A DNA stretch of 64,000 bases, taken from assembly GCF_004614195.1 (NCBI RefSeq), contig NZ_SPUM01000047.1:1-64000 (forward strand), in the 5' to 3' direction. Below the pieces are notes generated by a model. That model saw only the letters and a list, made by a program, of their open reading frames with translations, was not told the DNA's origin and made no database searches. Shown here piece after piece: positions 1 through 8,381 of this stretch. Position 1 is the stretch's first letter. Each line of letters opens with the position of its first letter. This DNA comes from Massilia horti. Its GTDB lineage: Bacteria > Pseudomonadota > Gammaproteobacteria > Burkholderiales > Burkholderiaceae_D. A program made the translations under genes and the position numbers.

Positions 1-1
1 G

Positions 2-523
2 GCACGCATCGCGCGTTTCGATACCTACCTACTGACAGAAATGGAAGAGCAGCGCAACACGCTCGCGCTGCTGCAAACCCTGCCCGGCGTGGACCTGATC
101 GGCGCGGCGATGCTGCTGGTCGAAATCGGCACCGACATGGGCGCCTTCGGCAGCCCCGACCGGCTGGCCTCGTGGGTCGGCGTCTGCCCGGGCAACAATG
201 AATCGGCCGGCAAGCGCAAGTCAGGCCGGGCTGGCAAGGGCAACCCCTACGTGCGCCGGTTGCTGTGCGAATTCGCCCATTCCGCCAGACGCACCACCTG
301 CGTCTTCAAATCCAAATTCGAGTCGCTGCACATCCGGCGGGGGCACAAGCGCGCCATCATCGCCATCGCACACAAGCTGCTGCGTACCGTGTTCTTCATG
401 CTCAAGCGTGGCCAATGTTACCGGGATAGCGCCACCGACTACGAAGCTCTCGCGGTAAAACGTAACGCGCCTCGCTGGATCAAGGCACTCAAGAAGTTCG
501 GACATATCGTCCAAACCGCGTAA
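2..523 (+). mobile_element. IS110-family transposase, C-terminal part (runs off the left edge)
   Basis: The reading frame is open to the left edge of the window, so only the last ~173 residues are seen. They contain the transposase IS116/IS110/IS902 helix-hairpin-helix-like region (LPGVDLIGAAMLLVEIG, then a GVCPGNNESAGKRKSGR stretch) and the conserved Ser-rich end with RRLLCEFAHSA. In the IS110 family a DEDD N-terminal domain lies upstream, outside this window, and a catalytic serine lies in the C-terminal part. Recombination is DNA-mediated and such elements usually lack long terminal inverted repeats; none is visible after the stop. Whether the element is complete cannot be judged here. Confidence 0.88.
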
Positions 524-721
524 GCGCAGGCGTAACACAATTTTCGATGGCCTACTCAGGTCAGGACGCTGCACGTCCGTACAGTGCTTTCTTTCACGTT
601 ACGATTCTCTGCCCAACCTTGCAGCGTGCGAACCCTACAATGCACGGCGCTCGCGGCTTCGATTACACGAATCTGCTATCATGTCGGCCATTGTTTGCCC
701 CAACCAGGATTACCGAGTTTC

Positions 722-1249
722 ATGCTGATTAGGACTTCACGCGGCCGGTTGTGCATAGCGGCCTCACTCCTGTTGGCGCTCGGAACCACAAGCACATCGC
801 TTTCGGCAGCGGAATCGATTCTCCGCCGCTGGCCCGCCAGGACTCCCACGCCGCAGCTCAAGCTGACTGACCTCGCCGGCAAGGAATGGAGTCTGGAAGA
901 GCTGAGCGGCAAGCCGGTCGTGCTCAATTTTTGGGCTAGCTGGTGCGGGCCCTGTGTTGAGGAACTTCCGGTGCTCAACGAACTGGCGCAACGCGACAAT
1001 CTGGTCGTGCTGGGCGTCAACTACAAGGAAGGATCGGACGCGATTGTCCGCTTCACCCGTGAGCACCCGTTTCGTTTTCCGGTCCTGCGCGACAAGACCG
1101 GCGCGGCATTCAAACAGTGGAGCAGCGGCGTAATGCCAACCACCGTGCTGATCGACCGCGACGGGCATGCCCGCTGGCGCGTGACCGGCGAATTGGATAT
1201 CAACGACGCCGGCTTTCGCCAGGCGTTGGAGAGCATGCTGCAACAATAA
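722..1249 (+). CDS. TlpA-family thiol:disulfide oxidoreductase
   Basis: A 175-residue exported thioredoxin-fold protein. Residues 1-30 form a signal peptide (positive start, then CIAASLLLALG), and the mature part carries the WCGPC redox motif at residues 74-78 and the cis-proline loop MPT at 138-140. TlpA/ResA proteins reduce periplasmic disulfides, typically in cytochrome c maturation or metal-site assembly. The ATG at 722 was chosen over an upstream in-frame start at 584 because it places the signal peptide at the N-terminus. It lies 49 bp before a transglutaminase-like gene and ahead of merT/merP-like genes on the same strand, so co-transcription is likely; a role in keeping metal-binding cysteines reduced is only inference. 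Confidence 0.88.
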   Translation: MLIRTSRGRLCIAASLLLALGTTSTSLSAAESILRRWPARTPTPQLKLTDLAGKEWSLEELSGKPVVLNFWASWCGPCVEELPVLNELAQRDNLVVLGVNYKEGSDAIVRFTREHPFRFPVLRDKTGAAFKQWSSGVMPTTVLIDRDGHARWRVTGELDINDAGFRQALESMLQQ

Positions 1250-1298
1250 ATGCGGCGCAAGCCGCGACAACAAAGCAACCAGACTTGGGAGAAACTGA

Positions 1299-2417
1299 AT
1301 GCAAGACCACAAAATCACACGACGCTCGCTGCTCAAGGGGGCCTGCGGCACCATGCTGCTCGGCGCCCTGCCGGGAAGCCTCCTGGCGCAGACCCAGGAG
1401 CGGCGCCTGTTCGACCCGCGCCCGGGCGACTGGCGTACCTTCGAGGTCGTCACCAAGGTCAACCTGCAGCACACCGGTCCGTCGACGGTCTGGGTGCCGC
1501 TGCCGTCGGTCTCCACCGATTGGCAGCGCTCGCTGTCGGACAACTGGTCGGGCAACGCCAAGTCGATGCGCGTTGGCATCGACAGCAACTACGGCGCGCG
1601 CTTCCTTGTCGCCGAGTTCGACGGCGTAAGCAGCCCGGTGCTGGAAGTAGCTTCGCGCATCCAGACCCGCGACCGCGCCCACGACTGGAAGGCGCCGGGC
1701 GTCTTCACTCCCGAGGACTCGCAAGACCTGCGCGTGTGGCTCAAGCCGACCGACCTGATGCCCACAGACGGCATCGTGCGCAAGACCGCGACCCAGATCA
1801 CCAGCGGCTCGCGTTCCGACGCGGAAAAGGTACAGCGCATCTACGACTGGATTGTGCTGAACACTTTCCGCGAGCCAAAGGTCAAAGGCTGTGGAACCGG
1901 GGATATCAAGACGATGCTCGAGACCGGCAACTTCGGCGGCAAATGCGGCGACATCAACGGGCTGTTCGTTGGCCTGTGCCGCGCGGCCGGCGTGCCGGCG
2001 CGGGACGTGTACGGCCTGCGCCTGGTGCCCAGCGCCTTCGGCTATCGCGAGCTGGGCGGCAATCCGGCCTCGCTCAAGGGCGCGCAGCACTGCCGCGCCG
2101 AGGTCTACCTGAAGAAGCACGGCTGGGTGGCAATGGACCCGGCCGACGTGGGCAAGGTCATGCGCCTGGAAACCGGCAGCTGGATCAAGGACCCGGACAA
2201 TCCGGTGGTCGCGCCGGTCAAGAAGGCGCTGTTCGGCGGCTGGGAAGGCAACTGGATGGCCTACAATTTCGCCCACGACGTAAGCCTGCCGGGTTCGAGC
2301 GCAGGCAAGCTCGGGTTCCTGATGTATCCGCAGGCCCAGACGAACGGCGAGGCCTACGATCCACTCGACCCGGACTCGTTCAAATACACGATCACGGCAC
2401 GCCAACTCCAGGCTTAA
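1299..2417 (+). CDS. Exported transglutaminase-like domain protein
   Basis: A 372-residue protein. The N-terminus (TRRSLLKGACG, followed by a hydrophobic stretch ending near ALPGSLLAQ) resembles a Tat signal. The transglutaminase-like (cysteine protease/peptide N-glycanase fold) core shows the expected triad in order: Cys216 in GGKCGD, His264 in the QHCRAEVY block and Asp280 in AMDPADV. Families with this core act as proteases, amidases or crosslinkers; the substrate cannot be read from sequence. An RBS-like GGGAGA lies just before the ATG. The gene sits between the TlpA and MerT genes on the same strand, an unusual partner set for a mercury transporter. Confidence 0.85.
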   Translation: MQDHKITRRSLLKGACGTMLLGALPGSLLAQTQERRLFDPRPGDWRTFEVVTKVNLQHTGPSTVWVPLPSVSTDWQRSLSDNWSGNAKSMRVGIDSNYGARFLVAEFDGVSSPVLEVASRIQTRDRAHDWKAPGVFTPEDSQDLRVWLKPTDLMPTDGIVRKTATQITSGSRSDAEKVQRIYDWIVLNTFREPKVKGCGTGDIKTMLETGNFGGKCGDINGLFVGLCRAAGVPARDVYGLRLVPSAFGYRELGGNPASLKGAQHCRAEVYLKKHGWVAMDPADVGKVMRLETGSWIKDPDNPVVAPVKKALFGGWEGNWMAYNFAHDVSLPGSSAGKLGFLMYPQAQTNGEAYDPLDPDSFKYTITARQLQA

Positions 2418-2462
2418 CTCGTGGCAGGCGCGGTTTGCCGCCGCGCCTGATTGACCGGAACT

Positions 2463-2852
2463 ATGCAAACGGAACCAGTTTCAGTGAAATCGAACGCAGC
2501 ACTCACACGCAGGAACCAGGGCCTGGGGTGGATGACGCTCGCGGTGGCTTCGGCCCTGCTCGCTTCGACCTGCTGCGTGCTGCCGCTGGTACTGGTTCTG
2601 GCCGGCATTACAGGCGCCTGGATGGTGCACCTTTCCGTGCTCAAGCCGGCCACACCCTACCTGGTCGCGGCAGCCGTCGGCGCCCTCGGCTGGGCTGGGT
2701 ACCTCGTCTTCCGTCCCGTGCAGGCATGCTCGATGGAAGAAGACGCCGCTTGTGCGGTGACGCGCCCGCTGATGCGGCGCCTCTTCGTCGGCTGCGCGGT
2801 GTTCATCGCCGCCCTGCTGCTGTTTCCCTTGATTGCCCCTGTTTTCTATTGA
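2463..2852 (+). CDS. merT: MerT-like mercuric ion transport protein
   Basis: A 129-residue inner-membrane protein with three predicted hydrophobic segments. The first carries the vicinal pair Cys37-Cys38 in ASTCCVLPL, and the cytoplasmic loop before the third segment carries Cys89 and Cys97. These are the two cysteine pairs that in MerT relay Hg(II) inward. The ATG at 2463 was preferred over a TTG 12 bases upstream. The merP-like gene follows after 5 bp. There is no merR, merA or merB in the window, so if this pair moves mercury the reductase must be elsewhere; another soft metal is possible. Confidence 0.85.
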   Translation: MQTEPVSVKSNAALTRRNQGLGWMTLAVASALLASTCCVLPLVLVLAGITGAWMVHLSVLKPATPYLVAAAVGALGWAGYLVFRPVQACSMEEDAACAVTRPLMRRLFVGCAVFIAALLLFPLIAPVFY

Positions 2853-2857
2853 CCGCC

Positions 2858-3151
2858 ATGCAAACCTTTCGCTCGCTCCCGCTTGTTGCCGCGCTGTTGT
2901 GCGCCAGCCCGCTGGCCCTGGCCAAAAACCAAACCGTGGCGCTGAACATCCCGACCATGGATTGCGCGACCTGCCCGATCACGATCAAGGCCTCACTGGT
3001 CAAGGTGCCCGGCGTTTCCAAGGTCAAGGTCAGCTACGACCGCCGCGAGGCCGTGATCGTGTATGACGACAGCAAGGCGACCGTCGCCGATCTCAAGAAG
3101 GCTACTGAGGACGTGGGTTATCCCTCGATGCTCAAGACTCCACTCAACTAG
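2858..3151 (+). CDS. merP: MerP-like periplasmic heavy-metal-binding protein
   Basis: A 97-residue protein with a signal peptide (about residues 1-22, ending LALA) and one heavy-metal-associated (HMA) domain. The metal motif is TMDCATCP with Cys36 and Cys39, matching the GMTCxxC consensus of MerP and CopZ-type domains except that the Gly is Thr and the residue before Cys36 is Asp. In MerP the two cysteines bind Hg(II) in the periplasm and pass it to MerT. It follows merT by 5 bp and is followed by the palindromic repeat copy at 3175-3267, which probably ends the transcript. Confidence 0.86.
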   Translation: MQTFRSLPLVAALLCASPLALAKNQTVALNIPTMDCATCPITIKASLVKVPGVSKVKVSYDRREAVIVYDDSKATVADLKKATEDVGYPSMLKTPLN

Positions 3152-3174
3152 ATCGCCCCGCCCGTGCTTACCGC

Positions 3175-3267
3175 CGTAGGGTGCGCACCTGTGCGCACGC
3201 GGTACGTGTGCGTACCGGCGCCAACGGCATTCAACCGTACAGCGTGCGCACAGGTGTGCACCCTACG
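3175..3267. repeat. Dispersed palindromic repeat, copy A
   Basis: A 93-bp imperfect palindrome starting CGTAGGGTGCGCACCTGTGC and ending CAGGTGTGCACCCTACG. Its arms are shared with three other copies (B, C, D) in this window, while the centre varies. It lies between the convergent merP and DUF5996 genes, so it could act as a bidirectional terminator. It resembles REP/MITE-like intergenic elements; no transposase is adjacent. Confidence 0.85.
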
Positions 3268-3310
3268 TCGACTAGACGGCCTCAAAAAAAACACGTAGTT
3301 AGCCCAAAAA

Positions 3311-3326
3311 CCGTCGTTCCCGGGCT
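3311..3326. repeat. Half copy of the CCGTCGTTCCCGGGCT palindrome arm
   Basis: The 16 bases CCGTCGTTCCCGGGCT are identical to the outer end of the long inverted repeat at 32189-32320. No matching second arm is present here, so this looks like a decayed or partial copy next to the DUF5996 gene end. Confidence 0.5.
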
Positions 3327-3351
3327 ATTTTTCGTACGTTGGTAATTGACG

Positions 3352-4299
3352 TTACGACCGAGGTACTTCTGCGGTGGCCTCCAACGCCCTGCGGTCCCAC
3401 TTGGCCAAATCAGCCGCGGCCTCATAGGTGCTCTGCAAAAAGTCGAGCAACACCGCGTCGGGGTCCTGCGCCTGGCGCACCACCTCATACGGCAACACGA
3501 ACTCACCAAATCCCGCGTCGTATCTTGCCTCCGATGGCCGCACCGCGGCGGACTTGAATCCAGTCGGCTCAGGATACGCATACGAATAGAACACCGCCTC
3601 CGGCATCTGCTCGTTCCCCGGCCAGAATCCGCAACTGCTGACCTCATGCGAGTACGCATCGCGCGTGACCCAGTCCGGACAATTCGGGATGCCTCCCGGG
3701 TGGGCTGGCGCTGTCCGGCCTGAAAAGCGCGTGGTGGCCAGGTCCATGCTGCCCCAGAATAAATGGACCGGACTATTCTTGCCGATGAAGCGCGCACGAA
3801 ACTTCTTGAACACCCGATCAGCCTGCGCCAACGCTCGGAAGTAGCGGTTCGCGAAAACGGGATCATAGGAGGCATGCTTGCGGTCCACCGTAAATGGAAT
3901 CGCTTCCACAACCTCATTGGGCACGGCATTGATCCGGATCCGCATGCCAAGGTCGGCAAGCTGGGCGAACACATCGTCATACATGTCGGCCACCGCCCGC
4001 GCGCGCAGCGGGATCATGCGTCGCATGCCGTCGCTGGTGTCGATCCTGAGTTCGTGATCGATGAAATCGAAATCGATCCCGAACAGGCGCGTGCCGTAGG
4101 GAATAGGCGACGTCGTCAGCCCGCGCGCGGTCAGGTACAAGGTGACATTCCAGGCATGATTGGTCCAGGGCGTCTGGACCATGCGAATCTTGCCGACGAT
4201 CTGGAACCACATGTGCAAGGTACTGCAGGTGTCGCTCCACTCCGGAAATGGCAAGGGCGGCCAGGCCTGGTTGTCCGGGGCATCTTGCGAGTTCGCCAT
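3352..4299 (-). CDS. DUF5996 family protein
   Basis: A 315-residue soluble protein recognised as DUF5996 from blocks such as WPPLPFPEWSDTCSTLHMW at the start, HLFWGSMDLATTRFSGR in the middle and the EAVFYSYAYPEP/VLPYEVVR blocks near the end. Function of the family is unknown. No signal peptide or membrane segment is seen. On the minus strand the start is preceded by an AGGAGGC-type ribosome site (complement of gcctcct at 4304-4310). It is a single gene, convergent with merP and divergent from the KefF-like gene. Confidence 0.82.
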   Translation of the reverse strand: MANSQDAPDNQAWPPLPFPEWSDTCSTLHMWFQIVGKIRMVQTPWTNHAWNVTLYLTARGLTTSPIPYGTRLFGIDFDFIDHELRIDTSDGMRRMIPLRARAVADMYDDVFAQLADLGMRIRINAVPNEVVEAIPFTVDRKHASYDPVFANRYFRALAQADRVFKKFRARFIGKNSPVHLFWGSMDLATTRFSGRTAPAHPGGIPNCPDWVTRDAYSHEVSSCGFWPGNEQMPEAVFYSYAYPEPTGFKSAAVRPSEARYDAGFGEFVLPYEVVRQAQDPDAVLLDFLQSTYEAAADLAKWDRRALEATAEVPRS

Positions 4300-4441
4300 A
4301 ACGGCCTCCTGTAAAGTGGATGATGTGGCATTGCCAGTTTGACCGCGCCTCTGCCGCTTAGTTGGGCAGCGCGGCGCGCACCTTTGCCGGGTTGTGTGCT
4401 ATAACGGCAATACCCATCCTGCCCCATCCTCACCTACCCCA

Positions 4442-5002
4442 ATGGCGTCCGGCAACGGCATCCTTGTCCTTTACGCCCATCCGGCGCCACAGCGCTCGCG
4501 CGCAAACCGTTTGCTGGCCGAGGCCGCCCGCGACGTCCCCGGGGTTCAGGTGCGCGACCTGTACCAGACCTATCCGGACTTTTACATCGACGCGGCGCAC
4601 GAACGCAAACTGGTCGAGGCGTCGCATCTGCTGGTCTTCATGCACCCGATCCGCTGGTACAGCATGCCGTCGCTGCTCAAGGAATGGCTCGATGTCGTGT
4701 TCGATGCGCGCTGGGCCTACGAACGCAATGAAGGCGCGCTCAAGGGCAAAAGCTTCTGGCTGGTCGCCAGCACCGGCAGCGGCATCGAGGCTTACCGGCC
4801 TGGGGGCCTGCACGGCCGGCCGTTCGCAGATTTTCTGGCGCCATTCGAACAGACCGCGGCACTGTGCGGCATGCGCTGGATCGCGCCGCTCATCCTGCAT
4901 GGCGCCAGCGGCCTGGATGAAGACAAACTGCAGGCCCACGTCGCGCTGTTTCGCGAGCGCTTGTCAAACTACGCAGCTTCCGCGCCCACCGCCGCTGACT
5001 AG
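4442..5002 (+). CDS. kefF: KefF/KefG-type NAD(P)H oxidoreductase, KefC ancillary protein
   Basis: A 186-residue flavodoxin-like quinone reductase. The N-terminal ILVLYAHPAPQRSRAN strand-loop is the usual FMN phosphate-binding turn of this family, and HPIRWYSMPSLLKEWLD is the conserved active-site block of KefF/KefG/MdaB-like proteins. In the KefC/KefB systems this subunit binds the antiporter and is needed for full activity. The kefC gene starts 18 bp after its stop on the same strand, which supports the role. The ATG at 4442 was chosen; an in-frame GTG at 4394 would add 16 residues with no obvious domain. Confidence 0.83.
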   Translation: MASGNGILVLYAHPAPQRSRANRLLAEAARDVPGVQVRDLYQTYPDFYIDAAHERKLVEASHLLVFMHPIRWYSMPSLLKEWLDVVFDARWAYERNEGALKGKSFWLVASTGSGIEAYRPGGLHGRPFADFLAPFEQTAALCGMRWIAPLILHGASGLDEDKLQAHVALFRERLSNYAASAPTAAD

Positions 5003-5020
5003 GCCGCCGGTCCAGATCCG

Positions 5021-6823
5021 ATGCAAAACAGCCTCCTGCTCAACGCCCTCGTCTACCTGGCCGCGGCCGTCGCCATCGTCCCGATCGCCAAGCGTCTCGG
5101 ACTGGGCGCGGTGCTCGGCTATCTGCTGGCGGGAATCGCAATCGGCCCATGGGGCTTTGGCCTGATCACGCAGGTCGAGGACATCCTGAAATTTTCCGAG
5201 TTCGGCGTGGTGCTGCTGCTGTTTCTGATCGGCCTGGAACTCGAACCGCGCCGCCTGTGGGCACTGCGGCGTCCGATCTTCGGCTGGGGCAGCGCGCAGG
5301 TGGCTGCGGTGGCTGCCGCGCTCGCGGTTGCAGCCATCGCAGCCGGGGCCGACTGGAAGGTGGCGCTGGTGGCGGCGCTGGGCCTGTCGTTGTCATCGAC
5401 CGCGCTCGCGCTGGCATCGCTTGGCGAGCGCAACCTGTTGCCCACCCCGGCCGGCCAGGCCGGCTTCGCGATCCTGCTGTTCCAGGACGTGGCCGCGATT
5501 CCGATGATCGCGCTGATTCCGCTGCTTGGCCAAGCGGCCCACGCTCAAACCGGCCACGGCTGGCAGACCTTTCTGAAGCTTGCGCTGGTGCTGGCGGCGC
5601 TGATCGCCGGCGGCCGCTACTTGCTGCGTCCGGTACTACGGATCATCGCGCGCACCGAACTGCGCGAAATCTTCACCGCGTTCGCGCTGTTGTTGGTGAT
5701 TTCGATCGCGCTGCTGATGCAATGGGTCGGCGTGTCGATGGCGCTCGGAACCTTCATGGCCGGCGTGCTGCTGGCCGATTCGGAATATCGCCATGCGCTG
5801 GAAACCGACATCGAGCCGTTCAAGGGCCTGCTGCTGGGGCTGTTCTTCATCGCGGTCGGCATGTCGATCGACTTTGCGGTGCTTTTCGCCCATCCGCAAC
5901 TGGTGATCGCCCTGGTGGTGGCCTATTTGGCAATCAAGATCGTGGTGCTGTACGTCCTGGCCCGGGCGTTCGGGATACCTTCCAGCCAGCAGGCGCTGTT
6001 CGCCTTCGTGCTGTCGCAGGGCGGCGAATTCGCGTTCGTCGTGTTTGGCGCCGCCGCCACGGCGCGTGTTTTCTCAAGCCAGACCGCATCGGTCCTGGTG
6101 CTGGTAGTGGCCTTGTCAATGGTGTGCACGCCCTTGCTGTTGATGCTCTACGACCGCGTCATCGCGCCGCGGCTGGCCGCCGCCAAACGGCGCCCGGCCG
6201 ACCACATCGAAGCGAACGAAGGCCATGTGATCATCGCCGGCTTTGGCCGCTTCGGACAGATTATCGGCCGCCTGCTGATCGCAAGCCAGGTCAAGCTCAC
6301 TGTGCTCGACCACGATCCGGACCAGATCGACATCCTGCGCAGTTTCGGTTTCCAGGTCTTTTACGGCGACGCCACCCGGCTCGACCTGCTCCATGCAGCG
6401 GGTCTGGCGAAAGCACGCGCGCTCGTGCTGGCGATCGACGATGTGGAAGACAGTCTGAAGCTGGTCGACGCGGTGCGCGAGGAGTTTCCGGAGTTACCCA
6501 TCCTGGCCCGCGCGCGCAACGTCACCCACTATTTCCAGCTCATGGATCGTGGCGTGTCTGTGATTGAGCGCGAGACCTTCGAGTCCGCCTTGTATCTGGG
6601 CCGGCGCGTGCTGACCGAACTCGGGTTTGGCGCTTACCAGGCCCGGCAAGCCGCGCTAAAGTTCCGTCAGCACAACATCGAATCGCTGCATGCGGTATAC
6701 CCCGTCTACAAGGACCAGAAGCAATACGTATCGCTGGCAAAGCGAGCCCGTGACGAACTCAACCAAATGTTCGCTCGCGACCTCAAGGCGCGCGAGCAGG
6801 AGAGTGAGAAGGAATGGGACTAG
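5021..6823 (+). CDS. kefC: Glutathione-regulated potassium efflux antiporter KefC-type (CPA2)
   Basis: A 600-residue protein of usual KefB/KefC length. Residues ~1-385 form the multi-pass Na+/H+ exchanger domain, with FLIGLELEPRRLW and the FKGLLLGLFFIAVGMSIDF block typical of CPA2 antiporters. Residues ~402-520 are an RCK/KTN (TrkA-N) Rossmann domain starting HVIIAGFGRFGQIIG, which binds nucleotide and glutathione conjugates in KefC. It exchanges K+ for H+ at the inner membrane, protecting against electrophiles by acidifying the cytoplasm. It follows the KefF-like gene directly, forming a two-gene operon. Confidence 0.92.
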   Translation: MQNSLLLNALVYLAAAVAIVPIAKRLGLGAVLGYLLAGIAIGPWGFGLITQVEDILKFSEFGVVLLLFLIGLELEPRRLWALRRPIFGWGSAQVAAVAAALAVAAIAAGADWKVALVAALGLSLSSTALALASLGERNLLPTPAGQAGFAILLFQDVAAIPMIALIPLLGQAAHAQTGHGWQTFLKLALVLAALIAGGRYLLRPVLRIIARTELREIFTAFALLLVISIALLMQWVGVSMALGTFMAGVLLADSEYRHALETDIEPFKGLLLGLFFIAVGMSIDFAVLFAHPQLVIALVVAYLAIKIVVLYVLARAFGIPSSQQALFAFVLSQGGEFAFVVFGAAATARVFSSQTASVLVLVVALSMVCTPLLLMLYDRVIAPRLAAAKRRPADHIEANEGHVIIAGFGRFGQIIGRLLIASQVKLTVLDHDPDQIDILRSFGFQVFYGDATRLDLLHAAGLAKARALVLAIDDVEDSLKLVDAVREEFPELPILARARNVTHYFQLMDRGVSVIERETFESALYLGRRVLTELGFGAYQARQAALKFRQHNIESLHAVYPVYKDQKQYVSLAKRARDELNQMFARDLKAREQESEKEWD

Positions 6824-6932
6824 AGAAAACTTCGCGGTGCCCTATTTCTCATGCAAAGCGAATTGCGATATAGATTTTCTCAAGTTAGCAATCAGAACCC
6901 CGCGGATGTCCCCATGAGGAAAGGAGTTGGGT

Positions 6933-7463
6933 ATGGCTAAGCTCGTTTTCGAAATGAACCAGTCCCTCGACGGCTACGTCGACCATACGGCGTTTGCGCC
7001 AAGCCCTACGCTTTTCCGCCACTTCATCGAGGAGGCCCAGGGGCAGGCGGGCACTGTGTACGGCCGCAAAATGTACGAGGTCATGCGTTACTGGGAAGAC
7101 GATCATCCTGAATGGGGTGCATCGGAACGCGCCTTCGCGGCGGCGTGGCGGAAGCATCCGAAATGGGTGGTCTCGCGCACGTTGGAGTCGGTCGGTCCCA
7201 ACGCCACGCTTATTGAGGGTGATCTTGAAGGCGCGATCCGCAAGATAAAGGCCGAGCACGACAGGGAGATCGAAGTCGCTGGCACCGAGCTGGGGCGAAG
7301 CCTGACCGAACTTGGCCTGATTGATGAGTATCGAATCTACCTGCACCCCCTCGTGCTTGGTCACGGCAAGCCATGTTTCGCCGCCCCCCGGCCGCCGCTT
7401 CGCCTTATCTCTCATGATCGTATTGATGAGAATGTGATCATGTTGACCTACGTTCCTACCTAG
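6933..7463 (+). CDS. DHFR/RibD C-terminal-like family protein (first paralogue)
   Basis: A 176-residue protein of the dihydrofolate reductase family related to the RibD C-terminal domain. Typical blocks are FEMNQSLDGYVD at the start, TVYGRKMYEVMRYW, and ELGLIDEYRIYLHPLVLGHGKP near the end. These stand-alone proteins are probable NADPH-dependent reductases of unknown substrate and are not true folate enzymes. Start at 6933 is set by AAGGAG at 6921-6926. A second, diverged family member lies at 8380-8937 on the other strand, and both flank the integron relic. Confidence 0.85.
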   Translation: MAKLVFEMNQSLDGYVDHTAFAPSPTLFRHFIEEAQGQAGTVYGRKMYEVMRYWEDDHPEWGASERAFAAAWRKHPKWVVSRTLESVGPNATLIEGDLEGAIRKIKAEHDREIEVAGTELGRSLTELGLIDEYRIYLHPLVLGHGKPCFAAPRPPLRLISHDRIDENVIMLTYVPT

Positions 7464-7559
7464 GTGAACAGTTACAGGTCGATATGATCCGCTTGCGCAC
7501 GGGGCATCAAAGGCCCGGGCCCCCTATCGGCTGTAGCGGATCGCATGACTTACCGGAGG

Positions 7560-7669
7560 CGGGTGCGCACCTGTGGTAAGCGTCCAGTCCGATCACTTCG
7601 GTGGCCGCGCAAGAGCAGCTCTCCCAGGGCGCCGTGTCCGGCCAGTCCGCCTTGAGCGCCAGGTTAGGC
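7560..7669 (-). other. attC-like half site after the cassette-like gene
   Basis: On the minus strand the stop codon of the 7664-8044 gene is embedded in GCCTAAC (7669 down to 7663), followed by CTGGCGCTCAAGGCGGAC. Overlap of the stop with an RYYYAAC core plus such a run resembles the first half of an integron attC site. No GTTRRRY partner core was found in the following ~140 bases, so the site seems truncated. The span given covers the searched area and the visible half is at its right end. Confidence 0.4.
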
Positions 7670-8044
7670 CACTCTCGCAGTGACTTTGGTAACTGAAGCA
7701 TCAGCTTTCAATGCAAAGTATGTCCATATGCCGCCAAGGAGGTCCACTACTCCCAAAAGACCAAGCATTGGCCTTGCAAGACCGATGACAACGAATGTCG
7801 TTAATGCTGCGAAGACCAGGAACCGTGTATAGACAGATGCCACGAGAAACGGCTTATGGCTAGACGAGATCCATGCATAGATGCCGATATTGAACACCAG
7901 AACGCCAACTACATGAACCCAAACTTCGGAGGTCTGCGGAAGCCGAAAAATGGATAGTAGAAAATTGGGAGCAACAACGAGCACAACGCCAACAAACAAC
8001 ACATAAACCGCGAACACTTTAGCGCTGAACGTAGACTTGGACAT
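7664..8044 (-). CDS. Small multi-pass membrane protein, cassette-like
   Basis: A 126-residue protein of unknown function with four hydrophobic segments (roughly residues 7-30, 40-60, 66-85 and 92-112) and few charged residues. The start at 8044 follows AAAGGGAAAAC on the minus strand. Its base composition is visibly lower in GC than the neighbours and its codon use is less biased, suggesting acquisition. It reads away from the integrase fragment at 8241, the arrangement expected for the first cassette of an integron, and its stop lies inside an attC-like core. Bacterial proteins of this size and topology are common but have no assigned role. Confidence 0.7.
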   Translation of the reverse strand: MSKSTFSAKVFAVYVLFVGVVLVVAPNFLLSIFRLPQTSEVWVHVVGVLVFNIGIYAWISSSHKPFLVASVYTRFLVFAALTTFVVIGLARPMLGLLGVVDLLGGIWTYFALKADASVTKVTARVA

Positions 8045-8240
8045 GTTTTCCCTTTTGTAGTGAAAAAAGATGGGGCAAACGTGAAGTAGGCACCCCAACA
8101 TGGGCGTGTGTTCCCGACAGAAGCCCGTTTTCGATAATCGCACAAGGCCAATTCGTCAGTATTATCAATTAGGTATATGAATATTAAGACGCCCTAATCG
8201 CGCCCTGGAAACCCACCTGGGATGGATTAAGATTGAACAG

Positions 8241-8381
8241 AAACCACGTTTGCTCGAACAAGCCCGGTCATGCATTCGTACCAAGCACTACAGTATTCGT
8301 ACCGAGGATTGCTACGTAGACTGGATCCGCCGGTTCATCCTGTTTCACGGCAAACGGCATCCGCGCGAACTTGGGGCCGTC
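8241..8381 (+). pseudogene. Integron integrase (IntI-like) N-terminal fragment
   Basis: Forty-six residues read like the start of integron tyrosine recombinases: KPRLLEQARSCIRTKHYSIR, then TEDCYVDWIRRFILFHGKRH and PRELGA. This is the SAM-like core-binding region. Similarity stops at the PRELGA end, exactly where the stop codon of the oppositely oriented DHFR-like gene begins (8380). The catalytic domain with the R-H-R-Y residues and the integron-specific insertion is absent, and no ATG opens the frame, so the gene is dead. A phage-type or XerC/D integrase is less likely because the HYSIRTE...WIRRFILFHGKRHP pattern is typical of IntI. Confidence 0.72.

Noticed and set aside
2463-3151. Full mercury-resistance operon
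   Set aside because: Only merT- and merP-like genes are present; merR, merA and merB are not found within the window.
7507-7701. Open frame across the attC-like half site
   Set aside because: The frame follows non-coding sequence after the cassette-like gene; the translated run comes from the attC-like sequence, not a conserved protein.
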